Shown here: positions 43,656-52,109 of the stretch, piece by piece | How the letters are laid out: each line of letters starts with the position of its first letter | Position numbering within the stretch: position 1 is the first letter of the stretch | NCBI GenBank assembly: GCA_049446715.1 | Contig: JBMTQX010000001.1 | Location: forward strand, 86,432 to 150,431 | From: Eutrophocola sp049446715 | GTDB lineage: Bacteria > Pseudomonadota > Gammaproteobacteria > Pseudomonadales > Pseudohongiellaceae | DNA length: 64,000 nt | Reading direction: 5' to 3' | Notes under the pieces: model-generated | The model's database searches: none | The model's input: only the letters and a program-made list of their open reading frames with translations | Told to the model about the DNA's origin: nothing | Position numbers and translations under genes: made by a program

Positions 43656-43968
43656 CATCCTCGTGCTTTTCCTGTTGTTTGCAGCACCCGTTATGGCGCA
43701 GGAAGGCGATACCGTGAACGGCAAAAAGGTTTACAACCACTGGTGTTCACCGTGTCATGCGCCAGGTGGGGTCAAACATCCGGGTACGTCTGCCCTTGAA
43801 TTGCTCTATAAAGGTGAGAAACCTGCGGTGCTGGAAGAGCGCCTCGACCTGACGCCTGAACTGGTGGCGTTCTATGTCCGCAATGGCGTCAAGATCATGC
43901 CGCCGTTTCGCAAAACCGAAATCAGTGACAAGGAACTGGTTGATTTAGGCGCCTACCTGCAACCATAG
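43648..43968 (+). CDS. Periplasmic c-type cytochrome, flavocytochrome subunit
   Basis: 106 residues from ATG 43648, which has GAGGGAG nine bases upstream; an ATG at 43639 is too close to that site. A signal peptide ends at VMAQ. The haem site is CSPCH (Cys33, Cys36, His37) and Met84 in VKIMPPF is the likely axial ligand. Size, placement and overlap with the flavoprotein gene match the cytochrome subunit of p-cresol-methylhydroxylase-type enzymes. Confidence 0.88.
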   Translation: MRNILVLFLLFAAPVMAQEGDTVNGKKVYNHWCSPCHAPGGVKHPGTSALELLYKGEKPAVLEERLDLTPELVAFYVRNGVKIMPPFRKTEISDKELVDLGAYLQP

Positions 43969-43970
43969 CC

Positions 43971-44990
43971 ATGATGCCGATTTTGCTGGCCAGCCTTATG
44001 CTATGTGCGGCGCTGGTCTAGGCACAAACCCGGGACGATATTGCCGATATCCGGCAACAGGTGCTGGCAGAGGTGGATTTTGCCGGTCTGGCGTCCGCCT
44101 ATGCCGCCATGGGTAACTTTGCCGTTGTGCCGGATACCTCCACGGCCAATTATAAAATCAACTCGGACGGCTCCCAAGCGGCGCGGCTACGCGTCAACCG
44201 CTTTCCCTTCAAGTTTTACTTTCATCAAGATGGTCCGGGCCTGCCGACATTCGTCCAGTTGAACTGGGTAAACCAGTCCTTCAAATCAGGCTTTGAACTA
44301 ACGCCAGATGATACCGTGGTGTCTTACTGGAAAACCCGTGGCGCCACTTTTACAGGCGGTGTTGAATATCCGTTGACTGAAGTCATCACACTGGTGCCGG
44401 CCATGGATGTGGGTGTGCTGAAAATCAACAAAAATGCGGATTATCTGAGCCCGGCCGGTATCAGCTATTTACAACCCATATTCGCCAATGCCGTGTTTGA
44501 CTGGGACACTAAAGCCTGGGTCCTGGGTGGCAGTCTCGGGCTGGATTACCGGACAGACTTTGGTAGCCGGCCAGTAGCTGCACATTCTTCCCTGGCACAT
44601 AACCACATACAGTCATTCAGTGAAGCAACGCGTTTCGTTGAATTTTCCGAGGGCACCACGACACTGGCGATAGCTGCAGAAATGACTTTTCCAACGCCAT
44701 ATAAATTCATGGGATTGCCTGTTGCTGTAATCTCACACCTAGAGAACACCTCGTTCTGGGGTGGCAACCGCGATGTTCTGGGCTTTGATCATTTCTATGA
44801 AGCCGGCTTGTCCGTAGAACTTGATGTCCGTGATCTGGGGATGACTGTTCGTGCCTGGCAATTGGGCTTCAAGGCCATTATTTCCGATGATGTTGATAGT
44901 TGGGTGCTGGACCTGGGTTACCGGTTCAGACTCTTGGCCGTATGCAGGTTCTCAAGAGTCGGCATAAATCGCAGTGAGTGGTGTTTTTGA
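43971..44990 (+). pseudogene. Outer-membrane beta-barrel protein with an amber codon in its signal peptide
   Basis: Starting at ATG 43971, two bases after the cytochrome stop, the frame reads a good signal peptide (MMPILLASLMLCAALV), then TAG at 44019, then AQTRDDIADIRQQ and the rest of the protein. Without the stop this is about 323 codons with alternating hydrophobic strands (RGATFTGGVEYPL, AWVLGGSLGLDYR, MTVRAWQLGFKA). The barrel should end in DLGYRF, an aromatic C-terminal signature, but it continues for 20 more residues, as if a stop after Phe had changed to AGA. From GTG 44061 a protein without signal could be made. Probable role: uptake across the outer membrane for the operon. Confidence 0.65.
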
Positions 44991-46585
44991 CCCACCCCGC
45001 CTCAGGGTTTGTCGCTCTATCGGCTTTTCTTTATTATTTCCGAAAGCACCTTTTTCGACACCCGGAGTTTCGCATCAACGACCTGGCCTGGAAATCCACT
45101 GCCGTTTTTATCTACTGCGGCATCCTGCTGCTGATCGGTTACCTGGCGTCACGGCGCATGTACAACATTCGCGATTACTACGCGGGTGGGAAACAACTGG
45201 GCTTCATCAATGTCGCTTTTTCGGCCCGCGCCACCGGGGAATCAGCCTGGCTGCTGCTCGGGGTCACCGGCACCGGTTTTGCCTTTGGCCTGCAGGGCCT
45301 GTGGATTGGTGTGGGCGAACTGATCGGTGTCGGCATCGCTTGGCTCTGGATGGCCAAACCCTTCAAACGGCGGACCGATCAGTATGACAGTGTGACGGTA
45401 CCCGACTACCTTGAATCCCACTTCCATGATACCAGCCATGGCCTGCGCCTGATTGCCGCCGGGGCACTGGTGGTCTTTGTGCCAATCTATGCCGGCTCCC
45501 AGGTCTTTGCCACCGGCAAGGCTTTCAATGCGTTTCTCGATATTGATCATTACCTGGGCGCTACCATCGGCTTCCTGGTGGTGATGCTGTATATCACCAA
45601 AGGTGGATTCATCGCCGTGGTCTGGTCGGATGTTTTCCAGGGCCTGCTGATGGTTTGTGGGCTTGTGTTACTCCCGCTGGTGGGGTTGCTCGAACTGGGT
45701 GGACTAACCAATCTATTCGATACGCTTTCAGTCGATTATCCCGGTCACCTCACATTGACGGGCGGGCAGGGCTGGACCACGCTCGTGATTGTCCAGACCC
45801 TGGGCTTCCTGGCTATTGGTATCGGTTTTCTCGGCTCGCCCCAGGTTTTTGTGCGCTTCATTTCAATTCGCGATGAAGACCAGATCAACAAGGGCGCGCT
45901 GGTGGCCATGCTGTGGACATTTTGTGCTGACGTCGGTGCTGTCATGCTGGGGATGACGGGCAGGGCGCTCTTCACTGATGCCGAACTCGGATTCGATCCT
46001 GACAATGTCCTGCCGGTGATGTCGCAGGCGCTGCTGCTCCCTTTCTTTGCCGGTGTCTATATCGCCATGGTGCTGTCGGCCATCATGTCGACAATCGATT
46101 CTCTGCTGGTAGTGGCCTCCAGTTCCGCCGTGCGCGACTACTGGCAGAAGACCCGGCATCCGGACATGAGTGATGAGTTGCTCATGTCACTCAGCCACAA
46201 GGTGACGGTGGTGCTGGCCCTGCTGTCGTTTGGCATCGGCATCGGGATTCTGGCCTACGACATGGAGAACGGCATTTTCTGGGTCGTGATTTTTGGCTGG
46301 TCCGGCATCGCTGCCACGTTCTGCCCGGTGATTATCCTCAGCCTGTGCTGGCGCAAACTGACGGCATTGGGAGCCAAGTGCGCCATGGTCACGGGATTCC
46401 TGGCGACTATCGTCTTCAAGTTCGCGGTGCCGCCACTGTTTGTGGTAACGGGTTGGGACAATGGCGTGACCTACCTGAATGCCCTAGATGTGCTGCTGCC
46501 AGCGTTTGTAGTATCCGCCTTGGTGGGCACTGTTGTCAGTCTTTCGGACAAGGAAGGTCAACGAAGGCTTGAGCATCTGCCGTAA
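44978..46585 (+). CDS. Sodium:solute symporter family transporter, flavocytochrome operon
   Basis: Inner-membrane SSS transporter with about 13 helices: RDYYAGGKQLGFINVAFSA, ATGESAWLLLGVTGTGF and the sodium-site helix AMVLSAIMSTIDSLLVVAS, like PutP relatives. The outermost start, GTG 44978, overlaps the preceding gene and would add 32 untypical residues. GGAG (45064-45067) stands six bases before ATC 45074, giving MNDLAWKSTAVFIYCGILLL, the expected family N-terminus. As in the symporter at 38050, an AUC start or a mutated ATG is implied. It probably imports the substrate of the flavocytochrome. Confidence 0.85.
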   Translation: MVFLTHPASGFVALSAFLYYFRKHLFRHPEFRINDLAWKSTAVFIYCGILLLIGYLASRRMYNIRDYYAGGKQLGFINVAFSARATGESAWLLLGVTGTGFAFGLQGLWIGVGELIGVGIAWLWMAKPFKRRTDQYDSVTVPDYLESHFHDTSHGLRLIAAGALVVFVPIYAGSQVFATGKAFNAFLDIDHYLGATIGFLVVMLYITKGGFIAVVWSDVFQGLLMVCGLVLLPLVGLLELGGLTNLFDTLSVDYPGHLTLTGGQGWTTLVIVQTLGFLAIGIGFLGSPQVFVRFISIRDEDQINKGALVAMLWTFCADVGAVMLGMTGRALFTDAELGFDPDNVLPVMSQALLLPFFAGVYIAMVLSAIMSTIDSLLVVASSSAVRDYWQKTRHPDMSDELLMSLSHKVTVVLALLSFGIGIGILAYDMENGIFWVVIFGWSGIAATFCPVIILSLCWRKLTALGAKCAMVTGFLATIVFKFAVPPLFVVTGWDNGVTYLNALDVLLPAFVVSALVGTVVSLSDKEGQRRLEHLP

Positions 46586-46588
46586 AAA

Positions 46589-46876
46589 TCAGAGGTTCAG
46601 CAAGGCATTGATGTCCTGGCGTGGAGAGATCAGCGCTGCATGGCGTTCCACGATAGTGTCATGCGGTGGCATATTGACTGTCAGGGTGTAGCGGTCCGGA
46701 TCAAGGCGTTCCAAAGTTACAAACGGTCTCAGGCCGACCACTGGCAGTTCATCAGGCAGTTCCCTAGTGGTCATGAAGTAATTGACGACACTGGCGTCGG
46801 CTTCCATGAACAGGTCAAGTGCTGAATCAGCCATGTCGTCGGCAAGCTCGCGTGAGGAACTGTCTGTCACAACCAT
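46589..46876 (-). CDS. Hypothetical membrane-anchored protein, N-terminus disrupted
   Basis: From ATG 46876 the product has 95 residues (MVVTDSSSRELADDMADSALD to QDINALLNL) with no family I recognise. Immediately upstream, in the same frame, the sequence encodes a clean membrane segment (KTLAFLASLALALVLFK) but no start codon. A start in another frame, ATG at 46960 reading MKTAVVAHTPHR, runs into this segment if one base is removed near 46920. The intact gene was therefore probably 46589-46960, about 124 residues, with one inserted base. It converges with the symporter three bases away. Confidence 0.5.
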   Translation of the reverse strand: MVVTDSSSRELADDMADSALDLFMEADASVVNYFMTTRELPDELPVVGLRPFVTLERLDPDRYTLTVNMPPHDTIVERHAALISPRQDINALLNL

Positions 46877-47021
46877 CTTGAACAGTACGAGTGCCAGAGC
46901 CAGTGAGGCTAGGAACGCGAGAGTCTTCGATGAGGTGTATGCGCTACCACAGCGGTTTTCATAGCTCCTTTGCTTTATACCGCGCCAGATACGTTTTCGG
47001 TGGCGGTTGTGTTACATCAAG

Positions 47022-47068
47022 TGTCTCAATGTTGTCTATGCTGTCCACAATGGTGCGACATTGAGACA
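47022..47068. repeat. 11-base perfect inverted repeat upstream of a TPR-like gene
   Basis: TGTCTCAATGT (47022-47032) and ACATTGAGACA (47058-47068) are exact inverses 25 bases apart, in the gap between the minus-strand hypothetical gene and the plus-strand gene at 47216. It could be a pair of half-sites for a regulator or an RNA hairpin. The rest of the 46961-47215 gap shows no gene. Confidence 0.7.
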
Positions 47069-47215
47069 TCCTTTTTCGCCCCTGCAGGACCTGCCACAGC
47101 CCTGCCAGTGTTCCCAGATTCTGCTATTGATCCCATTGCCCTGCCTTCTGCGTATAGTGGTTATGGAAGTAAGCGGGTATCTTACCTGTCTGTTTGACAG
47201 AAACAGGCTGATTTT

Positions 47216-48709
47216 ATGGGAGTTTTTCGCACTATGCGGACACAGGTCATACAACGTACCTGTAGCAGAACACGGGTAAAGGCCGAGTTGGCGGCTGTGC
47301 TGCTTGTGGCTACCTGCCTGCCATGGGGCCTGGCCCTGGCGCAGCAGGGCGATCTGCTGAACATGGTGATCGAGCCCGTCCCGCTTGATGCCGATCTGTC
47401 TAATTCATCTCCAGTGAGCGCCTCCTATCCCGCCCTCACTCGGCCCGATGCCAGCCCAAGGGCAAACGCCTCTGACAGTGATGCGGTGCAGGCTTACCGG
47501 CAGGCCGTGGCTGAAATCGAGCGCCGGGAAGGGCAATTTGCTCCGGCCCTGATGGAAAGCCTGCTGGGGCTTGGGCAACAGTTACAGCAGCAGGGCGAGC
47601 ATGTCGAGGCGATCGCGGTGCTGGAACGTGCCGAGCACATCAGTCGCATCAACAATGGCCTATACGATCGGGGGCTGATGCCGATCGTGGAGTCGCTGAT
47701 AGTCAGTTATCTTGCTGTGAACGACTTTGCCTCGGTTAACGACCGTGAACAGTACCTGGCCTTCCTGAGCAGGAAACTGGCAGAGGAAACCCCTGCAAGT
47801 GTTGAGGCACCGCTGTTAGCGGGTCTGGCCAACAGCAACATGACCACGTTCGGCCTGGCACTGATCGAAACGCCTGAGGAAGCCGGGTTGCCGTTCGATT
47901 ACAAAGCATTGCGGATGCGCAATACCGGTACCCCTTTTGCAGCCCGTTACTACGGCGTCAGCAGCCTGTCTCGGGCCAAGGGTAACTACGCCGCCGCCAT
48001 TGTCGCCATGAGCAACACCGAGGACTACGATGCCGGGGCCTTGCTTGATCTTGAACGACGCCTGCTGGAAACCACTTTCTTGCTGGGTTTTCGCCGTGAG
48101 TTTGCCGAAAGTCCGCACTACTACATGACGGCAGCACGGGTGGCCGCCAACATGCCTAATCAGTGGAACTATCTGCGGCGCAATTCAGAAGGCTATAACA
48201 CTGGTCTGGAAGCCTTCGCGCGCATGTATGCCCATCTGGACAACATGCCGGGATCGACACCGCAGCTGCGTATCGCCCTGCAGTTGGAAAATGCTGACTG
48301 GCATCTGCTCTTCGGGCGGCCCAATGCAGCGCGGGAAGCCTATCTTCAGGCCTGGCACAATGCCCAACAGTTGGGCCTGGATGATGTCGCACTGGCAGAC
48401 CTGTTCCATACCGCAGCACTGGTGCAATTGCCGGTATTTACGGCCCGTCCGAACAGCCGCGAAAAATTCGGCATTGCTGCTGATGCCGAGCTGGCCCGAG
48501 ACGGTTACGTGGATTTGGCGTTTTCCGTGAGTCGCAGCGGGTCTGTTCGAGGTATCCGTACGCTGGCAAAAAGCGTAAACACCTCATATGCCGTGGAGGA
48601 ACAATTGCGGCGCTATCTCAAGAATGCCCCAATTCGTCCTCAGGTCAGGGACGGAGAAGTAGTCGTCCGGAACGATGTCCGCATGCGTTTTTACTATACC
48701 TTTCTGTAA
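47216..48709 (+). CDS. Secreted TPR-like repeat protein
   Basis: 497 residues. A basic N-terminus and hydrophobic segment (ELAAVLLVATCLPWGLALAQ) form a signal peptide; ATG 47234 is an alternative start. Residues about 90-190 contain a TPR-like helical hairpin region (LMESLLGLGQQLQQQGEHVEAIAVLERAE), a second lies near 370-410 (LENADWHLLFGRPNAAREAY), and the C-terminal 80 residues (RDGYVDLAFSVSRSGSVRGI, VRNDVRMRFYYTFL) look like a TonB-C-type small domain. Probably periplasmic and protein-binding; the partner is unknown. Confidence 0.7.
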   Translation: MGVFRTMRTQVIQRTCSRTRVKAELAAVLLVATCLPWGLALAQQGDLLNMVIEPVPLDADLSNSSPVSASYPALTRPDASPRANASDSDAVQAYRQAVAEIERREGQFAPALMESLLGLGQQLQQQGEHVEAIAVLERAEHISRINNGLYDRGLMPIVESLIVSYLAVNDFASVNDREQYLAFLSRKLAEETPASVEAPLLAGLANSNMTTFGLALIETPEEAGLPFDYKALRMRNTGTPFAARYYGVSSLSRAKGNYAAAIVAMSNTEDYDAGALLDLERRLLETTFLLGFRREFAESPHYYMTAARVAANMPNQWNYLRRNSEGYNTGLEAFARMYAHLDNMPGSTPQLRIALQLENADWHLLFGRPNAAREAYLQAWHNAQQLGLDDVALADLFHTAALVQLPVFTARPNSREKFGIAADAELARDGYVDLAFSVSRSGSVRGIRTLAKSVNTSYAVEEQLRRYLKNAPIRPQVRDGEVVVRNDVRMRFYYTFL

Positions 48710-48734
48710 CGTATGTTCCCGATTGGCCTGGTCG

Positions 48735-49997
48735 TTACGGCGAATAAAATATCTCGTCAAAGAATGCCGTCATTTTTTCAATGTACGTTACACCGATATC
48801 CATGAAAACTCCGCGTGTCCTGGCATCCGGCTTCCAGTCGAAGAAGGCATGGCTGGCGTGGGGCACCTGGTCATAACGCACGAGTTGATGCCGTGCTGAA
48901 AGGGCTTTCACGTATTCAGTGACCATGGTGTCCGAAATCAACGGATCAGCGGTGCCTCGTGTCAGGTAGTGAGGTACAGCCCGTTCGGCTTCTTCCGGAA
49001 TGAAGTTGATGGGTGAAATCGCGAATGCCTTGCTGGCCGTGTTGCTGTCATCAGGACTCCATGTCAGGCCAGGTCCACCGTTGTAGCTTTCACTGGAGAA
49101 AACACCATAGCTCGGGGCGGCCGCCTGCACCGCAGTCATGATGTCGTGGCGTACCTCGGCCACGCTCTTGCCTGCCGGCAGGTATGACGGCATGAACTCA
49201 TACACGCCGGCCGTGGTGCCGAACCCGCCATCACCAATCAGTTGTCCCATGGTCGCTGCCACGGCAGACAGATGGCCGCCAGCACTGTCGCCGGTGACGC
49301 CGATATGGGTCGGGTCGCCACCGTAGTCTGCGGCATGGGCCTGGATATGGGCGATGGCGCCAAAGACATCGTTGATCAGGTCATCCATGGTATTGGGCTG
49401 TGCATCACCGTCCGCGGTGCCGATCCAGCGGTAATCAATACTGGCGACCACATAATGACCTGTGCGCACGATCTCCCGCGCCATGCCGCGCATGATGTCC
49501 TCGGTATTGGCGCGCCAGCCACCGCCGTGAATGATGACAATGATCGGCAGGTCGACGGCATTGTCCGGGCGCCAGATATCGTAGTCGAGGGCTTTGACAC
49601 CGGGTTGTGCGTAGACGATGTCCTGCTGGACGGTAAAACCGGCAAAGGCTTCCTCTGGCAGGAACAGGGCGCTGATCGCCATATCCTGGTCGATGGAAAT
49701 GACGGTCTCTCCTGTCATTGACTCCCTGTACATGGTGCCAAAAATTCCGGGGACTTCGTGATACAGCGAATCCAGGGTATAGCCCGGGTCCGGCGTGGCG
49801 CTTACTCGGAGTTGGCTACCGGCCGGTAACCGGCCATCAGCAGGAATGGTCTCACTGAAGGTCAGCCTGCCATGCTCGGGCTGACGCACGGTTACCGTGA
49901 AGGTGTTGTCCTGACCCTGCACGCTGACTGCTGCCAGCAAGGACAGGAGGAAAAGACGTTGGCAACGTGTTCCGATAATGACGCTGATGAATGACAA
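48735..49997 (-). CDS. Secreted alpha/beta hydrolase (esterase) with N-terminal repeat domain
   Basis: 420 residues from TTG 49997, which follows an AAAGGGGGA ribosome binding site by six bases and starts a signal peptide (SVIIGTRCQRLFLLSLLAAV). Residues about 30-120 look like a divergent InlB-type beta repeat (TVTVRQPEHGRLTFSE, LRVSATPDPGYTL). The catalytic domain has the oxyanion motif IIHGGGWRAN, the nucleophile GDSAGGH, and HASHAFFDW for the catalytic His. It resembles hormone-sensitive-lipase or BD-FAE-type carboxylesterases. Substrate unknown; exported. Confidence 0.82.
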   Translation of the reverse strand: MSFISVIIGTRCQRLFLLSLLAAVSVQGQDNTFTVTVRQPEHGRLTFSETIPADGRLPAGSQLRVSATPDPGYTLDSLYHEVPGIFGTMYRESMTGETVISIDQDMAISALFLPEEAFAGFTVQQDIVYAQPGVKALDYDIWRPDNAVDLPIIVIIHGGGWRANTEDIMRGMAREIVRTGHYVVASIDYRWIGTADGDAQPNTMDDLINDVFGAIAHIQAHAADYGGDPTHIGVTGDSAGGHLSAVAATMGQLIGDGGFGTTAGVYEFMPSYLPAGKSVAEVRHDIMTAVQAAAPSYGVFSSESYNGGPGLTWSPDDSNTASKAFAISPINFIPEEAERAVPHYLTRGTADPLISDTMVTEYVKALSARHQLVRYDQVPHASHAFFDWKPDARTRGVFMDIGVTYIEKMTAFFDEIFYSP

Positions 49998-50168
49998 GGC
50001 AAGTCCCCCTTTATTTTTAATGTGTAATATGGGTATGAGTACTTTTCGCGAGTACTTCTTTTCTATACGGTTTATCCGTGCCATCTTCAGCCCTGCCCGG
50101 GCCAGAGACACGCTGTTATGCTGAATCATCAGTAAAAGCTAGCACATTCCCGGGGTTTTGCCGCGATT

Positions 50169-51254
50169 TCAGGCCAGGCTGTTGATGCCGGCCAGAACCT
50201 GTTCGGGTGTGATGCTTTTCATGCAGCGGTAGTCGTAATCGCAATGGCCCTTGTTGCAGGTTGTGGCGCAGGTGAAACGGCCGTTGACCAGTCGGCTTTG
50301 CTTGCCAAGGGGGCCCCAGATATCGCGATTGGTCGGTCCCCACAGGACAAAACCGGGAACACCCAGGGCGGAGCCCAGATGAAAGGGGCCGCTGTCATTG
50401 CCGACCATGGCCCGGCATTGCAACAGAAACTGTGCCAGTTCCGTCAGTGACAGGCAGTTGCACAGGTCCGTTGGTGCCGGTTGATGCTCTGCGGCAAGCA
50501 ATTCTCTGATGGTCCTGTTCGCGGCCAGGTCGTTGTTACCCGCCCCGAAGAGCACAGGTTGCAGTCCCGCCGCCAGCAGTTTGCTGCACAGCGCGGCCAT
50601 ATGTGCCAGTGGCCACTTCTTGTAATCCTTGGTGGCCCCGGCATGAAGGGCAATGACCGGCTTGTCGAACCTCAAGCCCAGCGCGGCCAGTTTTTGCCTG
50701 AGCGGTGCTGAAGCCTTGTTGAAAGTCAGGTTCAGGTACCCCGGTGAGGGTTCCGGCATGCCCAGGGCGGCAAAGACATCGTAAAGGCTGTACCAGCGAT
50801 GCTGGCGTTGTTCAGGGCGGTTTTCGAACTGTACGGGAATGACATGATCATAACCCCGGCCATGGCGGGCACGGCTGCAACCGAGTTTGAAGGCGGCTCC
50901 GGAAAAACGTGTCAGGTGCGAGGTGGCAGAGTCCTCCTCGATGTTGAAAGCCAGATCGGCCCTGAAGTCACGCAGGCAGCGCAGTTGGCGTAAATACAGG
51001 GCCGCTTTGTTCAGTGCGCCGGCCTGGTTGATGGCCCGGCGCGGGAAGGTGAGCAACATGCCCCGGGGAAAACTGTCCGCACACAGGTCAAGGAAGGCCT
51101 CATCGATCAGGATGCGCAGTTCAATCTGGTTGGCATGGCAATGGTCGGCATAGGCCTGCATCAGGCCGCCAGCGATCAACAGATTGCCCAGATACTTGGT
51201 GGGATTGACCAGCAGCACCCGCCGCGGGTGTTGGGGAATGGGTTTATTCGCCAT
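50169..51254 (-). CDS. Glycosyltransferase family 9 (heptosyltransferase-like)
   Basis: 361 residues. The GT-B fold is recognisable from RRVLLVNPTKYLGNLLIAGG at the N-terminus and from HAGATKDYKKWP and MVGNDSGPFHLGSALGVPGFVLWGPT in the nucleotide-sugar domain, as in ADP-heptose:LPS heptosyltransferases. The C-terminal cysteine-rich stretch CATTCNKGHCDYDYRCMKSI is also seen in some family members. It overlaps the HAD hydrolase gene upstream by 11 bases, so the two are co-transcribed. The acceptor is unknown, probably lipopolysaccharide core or another surface glycan. Confidence 0.85.
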   Translation of the reverse strand: MANKPIPQHPRRVLLVNPTKYLGNLLIAGGLMQAYADHCHANQIELRILIDEAFLDLCADSFPRGMLLTFPRRAINQAGALNKAALYLRQLRCLRDFRADLAFNIEEDSATSHLTRFSGAAFKLGCSRARHGRGYDHVIPVQFENRPEQRQHRWYSLYDVFAALGMPEPSPGYLNLTFNKASAPLRQKLAALGLRFDKPVIALHAGATKDYKKWPLAHMAALCSKLLAAGLQPVLFGAGNNDLAANRTIRELLAAEHQPAPTDLCNCLSLTELAQFLLQCRAMVGNDSGPFHLGSALGVPGFVLWGPTNRDIWGPLGKQSRLVNGRFTCATTCNKGHCDYDYRCMKSITPEQVLAGINSLA

Positions 51255-52092
51255 CCTGGTACAGTGCCATCAGGGCACCGACATTGGCAACGGAAATATC
51301 CGGCCACTCAGTTTCGGGTTGCTCATCGAAAGCATGCGGACCACCGGTGCCGGTATGCACATAGATGGCCAGGGCGCCATTGTCCTTCGCCATGGGCACT
51401 TCCAGGTTGGCATCATCGCCGACCACGGCAATGTCAGTGACGGCCAGACCCAGATGGCGCGCCGCTGCCTCGATGGCATGCACTGACGGTTTGCCCAGGA
51501 CAAGGGCATCCTTTCCGGTAAGGGGTTTCAGTGCCGCGGACAGGGCACACGAGGTGCCGATACCGGGGCCATTGGCGGTCGCAAAAAAGGGCACATCCGA
51601 AGCGGTGTACAAACCGGCTCCGTCGCGACAGGCCATCCAGGCATTCTCGATATCGCGGAAACCGAATTCCCGGTACCAGCCGATATATACCGCATCCACC
51701 GGGTCGGTGTAATCACCGCTGGACAGCACCACTTCCAGACCCAGGTCGGCCAGCGGTTCCCAGACACCCGGACAACCCAGCACCATGATGCGCTTGCAGC
51801 CCTGCTGCACGAAATAGTCAGCAGCCACACTGCTGGGTGTCATCATGGTGTTGCTGGTCATGGGAATGCCCGCCGCACTGAGCACATCGACATAAGCCGA
51901 TGGTGATCGTGCAGTGCCATTGGTCATGACGACATAGGGGATGTCGCGGTCAATCAGGGCATTGATGAAGTCCGCGGCTCCGGGCAGCATGGCCATGTTG
52001 TTGTTTTTCTTGTCGCCCAGGATGAGCGTGCCATCCATGTCGAAGACAAAGCCCCGTGTGTTCAGAAATCTGTTGCGTATGCTGTTATCCAT
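51244..52092 (-). CDS. HAD-superfamily hydrolase, NagD/subfamily IIA type
   Basis: 282 residues. Motif I is FDMDGTLILGD (Asp18, Asp20); VMTNGTARSPSAYVDVLSAAG contains motif II with the Thr-Asn pair; LGKPSVHAIEAAARHLG and VVGDDANLEVPMA carry motifs III and IV. The C2 cap identifies subfamily IIA, which includes NagD and phosphoglycolate or nucleotide phosphatases. It overlaps the family 9 glycosyltransferase gene, so a role in surface-sugar metabolism is possible but unproven. Confidence 0.88.
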   Translation of the reverse strand: MDNSIRNRFLNTRGFVFDMDGTLILGDKKNNNMAMLPGAADFINALIDRDIPYVVMTNGTARSPSAYVDVLSAAGIPMTSNTMMTPSSVAADYFVQQGCKRIMVLGCPGVWEPLADLGLEVVLSSGDYTDPVDAVYIGWYREFGFRDIENAWMACRDGAGLYTASDVPFFATANGPGIGTSCALSAALKPLTGKDALVLGKPSVHAIEAAARHLGLAVTDIAVVGDDANLEVPMAKDNGALAIYVHTGTGGPHAFDEQPETEWPDISVANVGALMALYQDGE

Positions 52093-52109
52093 GAATAAAT
52101 ACCTGCGTG

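Noticed and set aside
44019..44021. Pyrrolysine or programmed readthrough at the TAG codon
   Set aside because: The codon lies in a signal peptide where a special residue makes no sense, and no supporting structure or pyl gene is visible.
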